A stretch of DNA of 64,000 nucleotides from Neobacillus sp. OS1-2 (GCF_030915505.1 NZ_CP133265.1:1302001-1366000), one strand, 5' to 3'; positions 1-9,051 are shown, numbered from the stretch's first letter. The notes: generated from the letters alone by a model not told the origin. Made by a program: numbers and translations.

Positions 1-83
1 TATTCCTTTCAGAACGTTCAACAATAATCGCTATTTTTCAAAGGGGTAGTAGGTCAATAATTGGGCAAAATAAAAATTAGCTA

Positions 84-112
84 TTGAAAAGTCACTTAGA
101 AACGAATAATAT
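84..112 (+). promoter_or_regulatory. SigA-type promoter of the purine permease gene
   Basis: TTGAAA (84-89), a 17-base spacer and TAATAT (107-112) form a near-consensus vegetative promoter. Transcription would begin near 119, giving a short leader before the ribosome site GGAGG at 143-147. Confidence 0.7.
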
Positions 113-140
113 AGTAAAGTCATAATAAATCGTTCGTGTT
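98..140. promoter_or_regulatory. Putative PurR operator (two inverted PurBox-like sites)
   Basis: CGAA at 103-106 and its inverted partner TTCG at 133-136 sit inside AT-rich boxes (AAACGAATAAT and, on the other strand, AACACGAACGATT). Paired inverted PurBoxes with central CGAA are the known PurR operator form in Bacillus. The first box overlaps the -10 element, so bound PurR would block transcription. PurR itself is not in the window. Confidence 0.55.
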
Positions 141-154
141 TTGGAGGAACCATC

Positions 155-1456
155 ATGTTTAGACTGAAAGAAAATCAAACAAATACAAAAACGGAACTGC
201 TCGCAGGAATCACCACCTTTTTCACCATGGTCTATATCGTGGTCGTAAACCCGGTCATTCTTGCTGATGCCGGCGTTCCCTTCGAACAAGTATTTTCAGC
301 AACAATCATTGCCGCCTTGGTCGGTACACTATGGATGGGGCTTTTCGCCAATTACCCAATCGCCATCGCACCTGGCATGGGGCTGAACGCCTACTTTGCC
401 TATTCCGTCGTTGGCGGTCATCAAGGGATTAGCTACCAAACAGCCTTTGCTGCCGTCTTCGTTGCAGGTCTTATTTTTGTCATTTTATCGTTAACACCCT
501 TTAGAGAAAAATTAATCGAGGCTATCCCGGATAACCTCAAACACGGAATCACAGCAGGAATCGGGTTATTTATTGCCTTTATCGGCCTGCGCCAAACCAA
601 AATCATCACCGCACACCCATCCAATCTTGTTGGTCTTGGAGACCTGCATTCCCCAGAAGCGATTTTAGCTATAGTTGGGCTTGCGGTCACATTAGTTTTG
701 ATGGTGCTAAGAGTGAACGGTGCCTTATTTTTCGGAATGATTGTTACCGGGTTAATCGCCTTCTTTACTGGCGAGCTTTCATTTGATAAAGGAATCATGG
801 CGCTTCCTTCCCTTCCAGAAGGACTAATTGTTGCGAATCCAATCACGGCACTGACAGATGTCGTTCAGCACAGTCTTTATGCGGTAGTGTTTTCCTTTGT
901 TTTAGTCACCATTTTTGACACAACTGGCACGATGATTGGGGTCGCGAACCAGGCAGGATTAATGAAGGGAGACAAATTGCCGCGTGCACGCCAGGCATTG
1001 TTATCAGATTCCCTTGGGACAGCGGTCGGCGCCATGTTTGGGACAAGCCCAACAACAGCCTTTATTGAATCTACTTCCGGCGTTGCTGCCGGCGGCCGGA
1101 CTGGTTTAACCTCCGTGACGGTTGCCGTGCTATTTATCGTATCGGCTTTCTTTGGTCCGCTCGTTAGCGCCGTGTCCGGAATTGCCGCGATTACGGCACC
1201 TGCCTTAATCATTGTCGGCAGTCTGATGATGGGGAGCATTGCCAAAATTCGTTGGGACGAGCTCGATGAAGCCTTCCCGGCATTCTTGACCGTCCTCAGT
1301 ATGCCGCTAACCTCCAGCATTGCAACGGGAATTGCCCTTGGTTTTATCAGTTTTCCACTGTTAAAAATCACAAAAGGGAAATGGCGAGAGGTGCATCCAT
1401 TACTTTACGTGTTCGCCGTGTTATTCTTTATTCAACTTGCATTTTTGCAGCACTAA
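155..1456 (+). CDS. NCS2-family purine permease (PbuG/PbuO-like)
   Basis: A 433-residue polytopic membrane protein of the AzgA-like branch of the nucleobase:cation symporters, expected to import adenine, guanine or hypoxanthine across the cell membrane. Seen: an almost wholly hydrophobic sequence, the N-terminal stretch NPVILADAGVP and GMGLNAYFAYSVV typical of this branch, and the FDTTGTMIGVANQAG and TSPTTAFIESTSGV motifs in the second half. The ATG at 155 follows GGAGG with 7 bases between. It is a single-gene unit ending in a strong hairpin. A PurR-like operator over its promoter suggests repression when purines are plentiful; in B. subtilis PbuO is controlled this way, and no guanine-riboswitch core is visible here. 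The exact substrate cannot be told from sequence. Confidence 0.9.
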   Translation: MFRLKENQTNTKTELLAGITTFFTMVYIVVVNPVILADAGVPFEQVFSATIIAALVGTLWMGLFANYPIAIAPGMGLNAYFAYSVVGGHQGISYQTAFAAVFVAGLIFVILSLTPFREKLIEAIPDNLKHGITAGIGLFIAFIGLRQTKIITAHPSNLVGLGDLHSPEAILAIVGLAVTLVLMVLRVNGALFFGMIVTGLIAFFTGELSFDKGIMALPSLPEGLIVANPITALTDVVQHSLYAVVFSFVLVTIFDTTGTMIGVANQAGLMKGDKLPRARQALLSDSLGTAVGAMFGTSPTTAFIESTSGVAAGGRTGLTSVTVAVLFIVSAFFGPLVSAVSGIAAITAPALIIVGSLMMGSIAKIRWDELDEAFPAFLTVLSMPLTSSIATGIALGFISFPLLKITKGKWREVHPLLYVFAVLFFIQLAFLQH

Positions 1457-1505
1457 AAATGGATAGCGGAAGGCACCCGAAGCTTGACCACCCTCAACGT
1501 TTATG

Positions 1506-1546
1506 AAAAAAAGCTCCATCTCATTTAATCGAGATGGAGCTTTTCT
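1506..1546. terminator. Bidirectional terminator between the permease and MFS genes
   Basis: Perfect 10-base stem GCTCCATCTC (1513-1522) with GAGATGGAGC (1531-1540), 8-base loop, A-run on one side and T-run on the other, so it serves both convergent genes. Its edge touches the stop codon of the MFS gene. Confidence 0.85.
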
Positions 1547-2812
1547 TTATGCGGGTGATTCACTCGGCTGCTTTGCCTTTTGAAGCTCCTCCCTAATCAG
1601 GATTCCGCCCATTAACCCCATGAGTGAGAACACAACGGGAATAATGAAACCGTAGTGGTATCCGATGCTTGAAGATGGAGGAAACTGGTCTAACACCTTG
1701 CCAAAAATAATCGGCAGGAGGACAGCACTCAAGAAGCCGCCCATATTAGCAAAGCCCGAAACGACACCCACTTCTTTCATATCAAAGGACTTCCGCACAA
1801 CGGCAAACGTTAACGCACTTCCGCCATTTCCGAAACCCATAATTAAAAATATAAGCACAAGCATAAGGTAAGGCGGTTTCCCACTGAAAAGGAGAATCCC
1901 TATCCAGCTAAAAACCGCAAATAAATGAACAAGCAAATAGGGACGTTTAATCGTATCCAAACGGCTTGAAATCCAGCTCATGAGCGGTGCACCAATAATA
2001 GCGCCAAAAAGACCAATCATGATGAGCTGACTCGCATCTGATCGTGACATTCCATACACATGCATCCCGTAAGGAACGGCCCATGAACCGATAAAGCCCA
2101 CATAGGTACCGACCAAGCCGAAGTGACAGAAGAATGCTGCCCATGCTTGTCGGCTCGTAAAAATCCGCTGTAAGATGACCATCGTTTTTTCCTGTGTCTT
2201 CTTTGGCTTCCCCTTTAAGGCAGAATCCGAAAATAGCTGCTTAGGTTTTCTCACAAGCACATAGTATAAAAGAATGCCTATTAAAACTAACACGATCCCT
2301 GTGGTTAAAAAGGGGGCCCTCCAGCCAAAATGCGCGATCCAAGCCGAAAAAGGAACAGTCGCCAGCAGGAAACCCAAACTCCCGGCCACGCCCGCAAACC
2401 CTAGGAGGCCCACAAATTCCCTTACTTTAAACCACTGACTCAAAATAATAACCAAGTTAACCCAAATTGCGGCATCCCCTGTTCCCACCAGAAATCGGGC
2501 TACGAGGAGTACAAATTCATTTGGAGCCAGGCTATAAATGAGCGTCCCCAGCCCATTTAGCAGCGCCCCAGCAATTAAAAAGAAATTGGGGCCAAAACGG
2601 TCGGATAAAATCCCGATCGGAACCTGCAAACCCGCATAGGCCAAAAATTGTATACTTGTCAGTAAACCGATGGTGGAGGCCGTCAAGCTGAACTCCCCCA
2701 TCAATTGATCTGAAATTAACCCTGGCGCTGTTCTTTGGCTCACAATTAAGAAATACGCAAACAAAACCGTGCCAAAAACAACCCATCTGTACTTGCTATT
2801 TTGTTTTTCCAC
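1547..2812 (-). CDS. MFS transporter
   Basis: A 421-residue major facilitator with about 12 hydrophobic segments. Seen: the MFS signature between segments 2 and 3 (GILSDRFGP), and an arginine-containing segment 4 (VARFLVGTGDAAIW). The start is GTG at 2810-2812 with GGGAG 9 bases upstream. It is transcribed away from the acetolactate-synthase-like gene; a TATAAT on the minus strand at 2848-2853 may be its -10 element. Substrate unknown: the family includes sugar-acid, nitrate and drug carriers, and nothing adjacent fixes the choice. Confidence 0.85.
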   Translation of the reverse strand: MEKQNSKYRWVVFGTVLFAYFLIVSQRTAPGLISDQLMGEFSLTASTIGLLTSIQFLAYAGLQVPIGILSDRFGPNFFLIAGALLNGLGTLIYSLAPNEFVLLVARFLVGTGDAAIWVNLVIILSQWFKVREFVGLLGFAGVAGSLGFLLATVPFSAWIAHFGWRAPFLTTGIVLVLIGILLYYVLVRKPKQLFSDSALKGKPKKTQEKTMVILQRIFTSRQAWAAFFCHFGLVGTYVGFIGSWAVPYGMHVYGMSRSDASQLIMIGLFGAIIGAPLMSWISSRLDTIKRPYLLVHLFAVFSWIGILLFSGKPPYLMLVLIFLIMGFGNGGSALTFAVVRKSFDMKEVGVVSGFANMGGFLSAVLLPIIFGKVLDQFPPSSSIGYHYGFIIPVVFSLMGLMGGILIREELQKAKQPSESPA

Positions 2813-3003
2813 TATTCTCTACTCCCGTTAGCTGTCATCATTTTTCTATTATAACCTAATTTTTTTCAGATAGATTTTGATTTGCCTCGGAAGCTACGGG
2901 ATGGCTTATTCCAATAAAATTCAGACGGCATATATGATATATTTCACATACATTTCATTTCTGATAATTTAAAATATTAGGAAATAAGAAATCAGGTGAA
3001 ATA

Positions 3004-4692
3004 ATGGAATTGGTGAAAGATGTAACATTGTTTGATTCATTAAAATTACATGGGGTGGATTTGGTCTTTGGCTGTGTCGACCTTAACCAAAAGGTAGGGG
3101 TACAAGGTGAACCTTCCTCAGAGCATTCAAAAGTCCAATATGTTCAATTAATGCATGAGCAAGCTGCGGTCCATGCCGCAGACGGGTATGCCCGGGCCAC
3201 AGGAAAGCCGGGAGTGGTTTTGCTCACCACTGCATCAGGGGTAACGAATGGAATCACCGGAATCGCCACGGCCTTTAGTGACTCCGTGCCGCTGGTCGTT
3301 ATTGCCGGGGCGTTTTTGATGGACCCTCTTCATGCCGAAGCATTTCAAGAATTATCTATTCAAGGGATCACCATGCCGATTACAAAACACTCTTTTTCAA
3401 CCAACAGCATGTATGGCCTCTCTAAAGTTCTCCCAGAAGCCTTACGGATTGCGGCAGACGGCAGACCCGGTCCAGTCGTCATTGAATTCAGTGCGAATTC
3501 CAGCTTCTCGACAAGTGAAGGCGGAGAACGAGGGAATCGGACTGCAAATCACCGAATAGCCGTGAATAATAAGCGTCTTGAAAAGTCGCTTATGCTTGCT
3601 AAAGAGTATATCGAAACAGCAGAGATGCCAGTTGTCTTCATTGGCGGCGGCGTTATTTCCTCTGGTGCGGCATTTGTGTTAAATGAACTGGTCGAACAGT
3701 CGCGCATCCCTGTTGTCAGTTCCTTGATGGGGATTGGTGCAATGGATGCGAAGAATCCACTGTTCCTCGGGATGCTGGGGATGCATGGGACATTTGCTGC
3801 TAATAAAGCTGTCCATCATTGCGATTTGTTAATTTGTATTGGGGCCCGTTTTAGTGATCGAGTAACAGGAAAAATCAGCGGATTCTCACCAAAGTCGAAA
3901 AAGATTCATGTGGATGTTGACTCGGCTGAAATCAATAAGATCATTCCTGTCGACTTGCCAATTGTCAGCGATGCGAAGGAATTTCTCAGCGGACTGAAGG
4001 ATCAGTTGGATTTCCCGCGAATTAGGGAGAATTCTGGGCCTTGGACAGCTGAGGTCATTGAATGGAAACGGACGGTCCCGCGCTTTGACAAATCGCGAAG
4101 TATTTTAAGTCCACAAACTGTCATCCAATTGCTCAATAGCTATTCGGATAAGGACACCATTGTGGTAACAGATGTTGGCCAGCATCAAATCTGGACCGCC
4201 CATCATTATGCGTTTACGAAACCAAGAACCCTTCTCACTTCCGGTGGCTTGGGGACAATGGGCTACGGACTGCCTGCTGCTATCGGTGCCGCCGCATCTT
4301 GCTCGGGTAAATCAGTCATTTGCGTTTCAGGAGACGGCAGCTTTCAAATGAACCTGCAGGAATTAATGACGGCCGTGAAGTATCAATTTCCTATTAAAAT
4401 TGTCATCTTAAATAACGGTTATCTGGGGATGGTCCGCCAATGGCAGGAGCTATTTTATAACGGCCGCTATTCTTCCGTTAAAATGTCCTCGCCGAATTTC
4501 GCTCGGTTAGCCGAGGCATACGGGGTCGCAGGATATAGGGCTGGGTCCGAGAAGGAGGCTAAGAAGGTTATTGCGGCAGCATTTCGTTACAACGGGCCTG
4601 CACTGATCGAATTCGACGTCGTCGAAGAAGAAAACGTCTACCCCATCGTCCCGCCCAACCACAGCAACCATCAAATCATTTTGTCACGGTAA
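3004..4692 (+). CDS. Acetolactate-synthase-like thiamine diphosphate enzyme (large-subunit family)
   Basis: A 562-residue ThDP enzyme of the IlvB/AlsS family, whose members condense two pyruvates to acetolactate. Seen: the ThDP-activating glutamate in MHEQAA (Glu52), the central domain, and a C-terminal GDG (residues about 443-445) followed by LNNGYLGMVRQWQELF, matching the GDG-x26-N cofactor motif and IlvB. Odd: the N-terminal loop usually reading GYPGG is replaced by CVDLNQKVG with an insertion, and the usual GPGATN reads ASGVTN (77-82). No ilvN small subunit, ilvC or alsD lies next to it. ATG at 3004 follows AGGTG (2994-2998). It may be a paralogue with another 2-oxoacid substrate; family is sure, reaction is not. 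Confidence 0.8.
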   Translation: MELVKDVTLFDSLKLHGVDLVFGCVDLNQKVGVQGEPSSEHSKVQYVQLMHEQAAVHAADGYARATGKPGVVLLTTASGVTNGITGIATAFSDSVPLVVIAGAFLMDPLHAEAFQELSIQGITMPITKHSFSTNSMYGLSKVLPEALRIAADGRPGPVVIEFSANSSFSTSEGGERGNRTANHRIAVNNKRLEKSLMLAKEYIETAEMPVVFIGGGVISSGAAFVLNELVEQSRIPVVSSLMGIGAMDAKNPLFLGMLGMHGTFAANKAVHHCDLLICIGARFSDRVTGKISGFSPKSKKIHVDVDSAEINKIIPVDLPIVSDAKEFLSGLKDQLDFPRIRENSGPWTAEVIEWKRTVPRFDKSRSILSPQTVIQLLNSYSDKDTIVVTDVGQHQIWTAHHYAFTKPRTLLTSGGLGTMGYGLPAAIGAAASCSGKSVICVSGDGSFQMNLQELMTAVKYQFPIKIVILNNGYLGMVRQWQELFYNGRYSSVKMSSPNFARLAEAYGVAGYRAGSEKEAKKVIAAAFRYNGPALIEFDVVEEENVYPIVPPNHSNHQIILSR

Positions 4693-4696
4693 TAAA

Positions 4697-4727
4697 GGTG
4701 CCTGACATCCCAATGGTGTCAGGCACC
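4697..4727 (+). repeat. GGTGCCTGACA hairpin, one copy of a dispersed palindrome
   Basis: Perfect 11-base arms GGTGCCTGACA (4697-4707) and TGTCAGGCACC (4717-4727), 5 bases after the stop of the acetolactate-synthase-like gene. The same core recurs at 46781, 47449 and, degenerate, at 54975. It may act as the transcription stop of the upstream gene, though the T-run on this strand is poor. Confidence 0.75.
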
Positions 4728-4729
4728 CT

Positions 4730-4762
4730 AAAAACGGCCCCTATCGTTAAGATAAGGGCCGC
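4730..4762 (-). terminator. Terminator of the mur operon
   Basis: GGCCC-c-TATC (4736-4745) pairs with GATA-a-GGGCC (4751-4760). Read on the minus strand the stem is followed by GTTTTTAGGG, a proper U-run, just after the mupG stop. Confidence 0.8.
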
Positions 4763-4771
4763 TTCCATGTA

Positions 4772-5779
4772 TTAGACCTGTATTAATTTTATCTTCTGAC
4801 CTGGCTGGAGCTGCGAAAGTAATGGTAGATCAGCTTCCACGACTCTTCCGACTACATTAACACGTTCATCTGCTGCCAAGTCATGAAGGGTGATTTGTAC
4901 CTCGCCACGGTAGCGCCCATAACGGTCATTATCCCTCGTAACCGTCCCAACAGGCCGAGCGCAAGTATTCGCCGGCGCAATTGCCTCAACACTTCTCGTA
5001 TCCATCAACCGGAGAACATCACGTGAAAAATCAGGTCGAAGACGAAACTCCCCTTCTTCAAACCCCTCCACTCGAATCGTAACCCGGCGACATGAGTCGA
5101 ATTCGATTAATCTTTCAAGCAAGTCAATGCTTACTTCCGGATCCCCGATATACACATCCTCAACACCCGCTGCGAATAGCTCCAGCGCCGCCAAATAAGG
5201 ATCCGCATAACGATGGCCCTCCAAGGTTGGCAGTCCTTCAAACAGTGGACCGCGTTTCTCCCCATCACCAGGAATATAAGCACTAACCGGTATGCCATAC
5301 CGCCCAAACAGTTCATTTTGCGCATAAAAAAACGATTCCGCTAAACCCGTTTCCTGACGAGGATAGAAATTATGCCAGGCGAGCAGCTGACTTGCCGCCA
5401 AACCGCCATCAAGCAAGGCACGCACATCATCCTCAAACAAAATGCTGGCATTCAAGGCAAGCTTGAACTCTTTAGCCAAAGCCAAAATCGTTTCATTCTC
5501 AAAAAAGTCATCCAAGCGCAATCCGCTGACCCCTAAGGCACGTAGCTCAATTAGACTAGTTAATCCCAAATGGGCAGGTGTCCGCAGCGATACATCCGCA
5601 TACACTTCTATTCCAGCCTCTTTAGCCGCCAGCAGCAGTTGTTTCGCGCGGCCCGCTAAATCACCGGATTCCTCCGGAATGTGAAGCGAGGTAAACGCCT
5701 GCTTCACACCCAATTTCCCTGCCAGAGCAATTCGCTCTATAGCTTTAGGATCATTTAAATAGAAGGAAATGCCAATCAC
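4772..5779 (-). CDS. mupG: MupG-type 6-phospho-N-acetylmuramidase (DUF871)
   Basis: A 335-residue cytoplasmic protein of the DUF871 family. In Staphylococcus aureus MupG cleaves MurNAc-6-phosphate-GlcNAc, imported by MurP, into MurNAc-6-phosphate and GlcNAc. Seen: N-terminal barrel sequence GISFYLND, TSLHIPEE, YADVS, LRLDDFF and a C-terminal cyclophilin-like part from about residue 230. The start ATG overlaps the murP stop by 4 bases (ATGA), so translation is coupled. It is the last gene of murQ-murR-murP-mupG and is followed by a terminator. Its place beside MurP and MurQ supports the function strongly; B. subtilis uses exported NagZ and AmiE in the same operon instead. Confidence 0.88.
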   Translation of the reverse strand: MIGISFYLNDPKAIERIALAGKLGVKQAFTSLHIPEESGDLAGRAKQLLLAAKEAGIEVYADVSLRTPAHLGLTSLIELRALGVSGLRLDDFFENETILALAKEFKLALNASILFEDDVRALLDGGLAASQLLAWHNFYPRQETGLAESFFYAQNELFGRYGIPVSAYIPGDGEKRGPLFEGLPTLEGHRYADPYLAALELFAAGVEDVYIGDPEVSIDLLERLIEFDSCRRVTIRVEGFEEGEFRLRPDFSRDVLRLMDTRSVEAIAPANTCARPVGTVTRDNDRYGRYRGEVQITLHDLAADERVNVVGRVVEADLPLLSQLQPGQKIKLIQV

Positions 5780-7137
5780 TCAAACTCACCGGCCATCTCA
5801 TCTTTGAAACCGAATAAATAAGTAAACAAGAATCCTGCAACATAAGCAATCAATACCCCTGCTAAATAAAGAAGAACCTGACCACCTACAACAAGGAAAG
5901 CAAGTGGTAAACCAGAGACCCCAACAGCGATTGTCGCTACATGGAAGACAGCTTGGAAAGCTCCACCGACCCCTGCTCCTAAACATGCCGTTAAGAATGG
6001 ACGGCCTAGTGGCAATGTAACACCAAAGATTAGCGGTTCACCGATTCCAAGAATTCCGGCAGGAAGACCACCGCCAATGGCTCTCTTTAAACTCTTTTTC
6101 TTCGTTTTAAAGTAGATCGCAAACGCAGCTCCGACCTGTGCAGCACCACCCATTGCCAGGATTGGTAATAATGGGTCATCCCCAAGTGTATTAATTAACT
6201 CAAGATGGATCGGGGTTAAGCCTTGGTGTAAACCGGTCACCACGAGCGGCAGGAAGGTTGCCCCGAGGACGAAACCTGCTACCACACCACCAACATCAAG
6301 TAATGATGTTAATCCTTTTGTAATCACATCTGAAACGAACCCACCAAGCGGCATAAAGACAAGATACGTAACAATACCAGTAACCAATAAAGCAACCGTT
6401 GGTGTGATAAATAAATCTAAAGATTGCGGGACAACTTTACGAACTCGTTTTTCAACAATTGCAATAAAAATAGCAGCAAATAGAACACCAATTAAGCCGC
6501 CTCGTCCAGGAAGCAATTCCGACCCGAACAATTTGATCCCTGCTACAGCGGGGTTAATGATTAAGATACCGGCAATCGCCCCAAGTGCCGGAGAACCGCC
6601 GAATTCTTTGGCTGCATTCGTACCAACTAAAATGCCGAGGTAGCCAAATAATCCACCGCCGATGACAGATAAAATGGTAGCCAGTTGGGAATCCCCTGCG
6701 AGCCATCCAGCCTGAATGATGGCTTTGGTAATCCCCGTAATTAATCCAGATGCCACGAGGGCCGGGATTAATGGAATGAAAATACTCGATATTTTTCGTA
6801 AAAACAACTTAAATGGTGTGGCATTTTTTTTGTTAATTTCAGCCTTCGTGCTTGCGGCCTTGGCTTTTAAATCAATCCCGCCGGCTGCATCTAGTAATTT
6901 ACCAAACTCTTCTGTTACTCTATTTACTTTTCCAGGACCAAGAATGATTTGTAATGTCTCTTCCTCTACAAACCCAAGTACCCCATCAATTTTTTTAATA
7001 GCCGCCTTATTAACTTTCGACTCATCATTTGGTGTCACACGAAGTCTTGTCATACAATGGGTATAATTGCCGACATTCCCCGCTCCGCCTAATTGTTCAA
7101 GAATCTTTTCGGCTAATTGTTTATTCTCTCCAGCCAT
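5776..7137 (-). CDS. murP: PTS transporter EIIBC for MurNAc or MurNAc-GlcNAc
   Basis: A 453-residue sugar-specific PTS permease that would import and phosphorylate MurNAc or the MurNAc-GlcNAc disaccharide. Seen: an N-terminal EIIB domain with the phosphocysteine in NYTHCMTRLRV (Cys28), a linker near residues 85-105, then an EIIC membrane domain with the substrate motif ILGIGEPLIFGVTLP. There is no EIIA domain, as in known MurP, so an EIIA-Glc must act in trans. It starts at ATG 7137 after GAGAAGGGGA. It lies between murR and mupG. Glucose-family EIIBCs for trehalose or sucrose look alike, but the flanking MurQ, MurR and MupG settle the choice. Confidence 0.9.
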   Translation of the reverse strand: MAGENKQLAEKILEQLGGAGNVGNYTHCMTRLRVTPNDESKVNKAAIKKIDGVLGFVEEETLQIILGPGKVNRVTEEFGKLLDAAGGIDLKAKAASTKAEINKKNATPFKLFLRKISSIFIPLIPALVASGLITGITKAIIQAGWLAGDSQLATILSVIGGGLFGYLGILVGTNAAKEFGGSPALGAIAGILIINPAVAGIKLFGSELLPGRGGLIGVLFAAIFIAIVEKRVRKVVPQSLDLFITPTVALLVTGIVTYLVFMPLGGFVSDVITKGLTSLLDVGGVVAGFVLGATFLPLVVTGLHQGLTPIHLELINTLGDDPLLPILAMGGAAQVGAAFAIYFKTKKKSLKRAIGGGLPAGILGIGEPLIFGVTLPLGRPFLTACLGAGVGGAFQAVFHVATIAVGVSGLPLAFLVVGGQVLLYLAGVLIAYVAGFLFTYLFGFKDEMAGEFE

Positions 7138-7265
7138 CTAATTTCCCCTTCTCTCTGTTGTATTTATTATTTGAAAAAGTAAGAACGGAATGGTGTCCGC
7201 ATCACCCCCTGAAATGTTCATCCCGACAAAAACGGGAAGTAAGACCCCACGGATTAAAGTTCCTC
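7138..7265 (-). other. murR-murP intercistronic gap with short reading frames
   Basis: This gap of 128 bases is long for the operon. On the minus strand a 27-codon frame (7221 to 7138) ends with TAG directly abutting the murP start codon. Overlapping it, GGGGGTG then ATG (near 7206) opens an 11-codon frame. Neither is recognised; either could couple ribosome loading to murP. No strong hairpin was noticed. Confidence 0.3.
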
Positions 7266-8120
7266 TTATTTTCCCTCTTTGATAAACCGAATCGCTTCTC
7301 TCGTTTTGTCGATCGAGTGAATCGTTTTTTCATACTGGACGGTTGCCATCGACAAAAATAAAATATCGATTAAATATAACTGCGCGAGCCGCGATGAGGT
7401 GGCGGCACTACGGAACGGCGCCTCCCCGGAATAGGCGGTAAACAGCTTAATATCAGCAAGCGACGAGACGGTTGATATGCCGTATTTCGTTAAACTAATC
7501 GTCTTTACGCCCCGTTCTTTTGCCAGTTGCATCACCTTCGCAACCTCAGCCGTTTCCCCGGAATGCGAGATGGCAAACACGACATCATCCTGATTAGCAT
7601 TGGCAATTAATGTCGCCACCAGATGTGTATCTGTAAAAGCGGTTGCATTTTTATGAATGCGAAGGAATTTTTGCTGCGCATCCTTCGCGATAATATTTGA
7701 GGCGCCAATGCCAAAAAAATGAACATTTTGCGCAGGCAGCATGGTGTGAACAGCTCGTTCCAACTCATCATAATTAATCATTTCCTCTGAATCACGGATG
7801 CTTTGGATACTATTGCTGGTTGTCTTCTGAACAATGGAGAAAAAGGATTCTTCTGGTTCAATATCCCGATACCCATGCTCGACAGGCTTCACTAAATCCC
7901 CGGCAATTCTCACCTTTAAGTCTTGAAACCCAGTCAAGCCAAGGGACTTACAGAGCCTAATAACAGCTGCACCACTCGTGTTTGCTTGGTTCCCAATGTC
8001 ATTGACTGTACTGTTTAAAATACTTTGCGGATGTTCAAGAATAAACTCCGCAATTTTTCGTTCAGAAGCCGGAAGCTGTTCCAGCATGTTCTGAATCATC
8101 TTTAACACACCAGCTGCCAC
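7266..8120 (-). CDS. murR: RpiR-family transcriptional regulator MurR
   Basis: A 284-residue regulator with an N-terminal RpiR helix-turn-helix (about residues 1-80, including NSTVNDIGNQANTSGAAVIRLCKSLG) and a C-terminal sugar-phosphate-binding SIS domain (about 125-255, with FFGIGASN and AISHSGETAEV). In known systems MurR represses MurNAc use and responds to MurNAc-6-phosphate. The start is GTG 8120 with AAGGTGGG 6 bases upstream. It is second in the operon, 31 bases after murQ, so it is autoregulated. The probable operators are the 17-base palindromes at 9120-9136 and 10122-10138. Confidence 0.9.
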   Translation of the reverse strand: MAAGVLKMIQNMLEQLPASERKIAEFILEHPQSILNSTVNDIGNQANTSGAAVIRLCKSLGLTGFQDLKVRIAGDLVKPVEHGYRDIEPEESFFSIVQKTTSNSIQSIRDSEEMINYDELERAVHTMLPAQNVHFFGIGASNIIAKDAQQKFLRIHKNATAFTDTHLVATLIANANQDDVVFAISHSGETAEVAKVMQLAKERGVKTISLTKYGISTVSSLADIKLFTAYSGEAPFRSAATSSRLAQLYLIDILFLSMATVQYEKTIHSIDKTREAIRFIKEGK

Positions 8121-8151
8121 ACAAAACCCACCTTTTCAGCTACTTCATTTT

Positions 8152-9051
8152 TCAACCTTGGATTGCGATTTTTACATATCCATTTGCATCTGCTAAAAGC
8201 TTTTCAGCTTCTTGTTTCGTTGTTTCCGTCTTGATCATGACAATAGCTGTTTTGACTTGCAGGTCTGCTTTTTCTAGTGTCTCCAATGCCATTTCATACG
8301 AAACCCCGGTGATTTTACGGATGATGCCAATCGCCCGTTCCTTCAATTTTTGATTACTCACATGAACATCCACCATCAAATTTTCATAGGCTTTTCCTAA
8401 AAGAATCATCGCGGAGGTGGATATCATATTCAAAATCATTTTATGAGCTGACCCTGATTTCAAACGCGTTGAACCGGTTAGAACCTCGGGGCCGACGATC
8501 ACCTCGATGGCTTGATCCGCTTCCTTACTAATCGCTGCATTCTTATTACAGGAAAGAGCGACTGTTTTCGCGCCGATGCTTCGGGCATAGCGGAGGGCAC
8601 CAATCACATATGGCGTCCGGCCGCTGGCAGCGATACCAATCACGGTATCATATTTTGTCAGCTCCAAGGCTTTCAAATCGCTGACGCCAAGCTCCGGATC
8701 ATCCTCTGCTCCTTCAACTGCCTTGATGAAGGCCCCTTCACCCCCGGCCATGATTCCTTGCACCATTCCAGGGTCCGTACTGAAGGTTGGCGGACATTCG
8801 ACAGCATCAAGTATCCCTAAGCGTCCGCTCGTACCTGCCCCTAAATAGAGGAGGCGACCGCCGTTTTGAAAGGATCTGAATACAAATTGAACGGCTGTCT
8901 CTATTTCCGGTAAAACATCCTTAACAGCTAATGCGACTAATTGATCTTGCTCGTTCATAATGCGTAAAATATCCGTTGCATTTGCTGTATCTATTTGCAT
9001 GGAATCTGCATTTCTTGATTCCGTTGTTAGTAATTCGAGATTTTCTTCCAT
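8152..9051 (-). CDS. murQ: N-acetylmuramic acid 6-phosphate etherase
   Basis: A 299-residue enzyme that removes the D-lactyl ether from MurNAc-6-phosphate to give GlcNAc-6-phosphate, which then enters amino-sugar metabolism through NagA and NagB. Seen: a SIS domain with [22 protein letters not shown], where the glutamate is a conserved acid of the family, and the GCKR signature around [18 protein letters not shown]. The length is typical. ATG 9051 is preceded by GGAGG with an 11-base gap. It is the first gene of the operon, directly after the promoter/operator region. Confidence 0.94.
   Translation of the reverse strand: MEENLELLTTESRNADSMQIDTANATDILRIMNEQDQLVALAVKDVLPEIETAVQFVFRSFQNGGRLLYLGAGTSGRLGILDAVECPPTFSTDPGMVQGIMAGGEGAFIKAVEGAEDDPELGVSDLKALELTKYDTVIGIAASGRTPYVIGALRYARSIGAKTVALSCNKNAAISKEADQAIEVIVGPEVLTGSTRLKSGSAHKMILNMISTSAMILLGKAYENLMVDVHVSNQKLKERAIGIIRKITGVSYEMALETLEKADLQVKTAIVMIKTETTKQEAEKLLADANGYVKIAIQG

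Noticed and set aside
877..1371. Long minus-strand frame within the purine permease gene
   Set aside because: Antisense shadow of a clear NCS2 gene, with low-complexity translation and no ribosome site.
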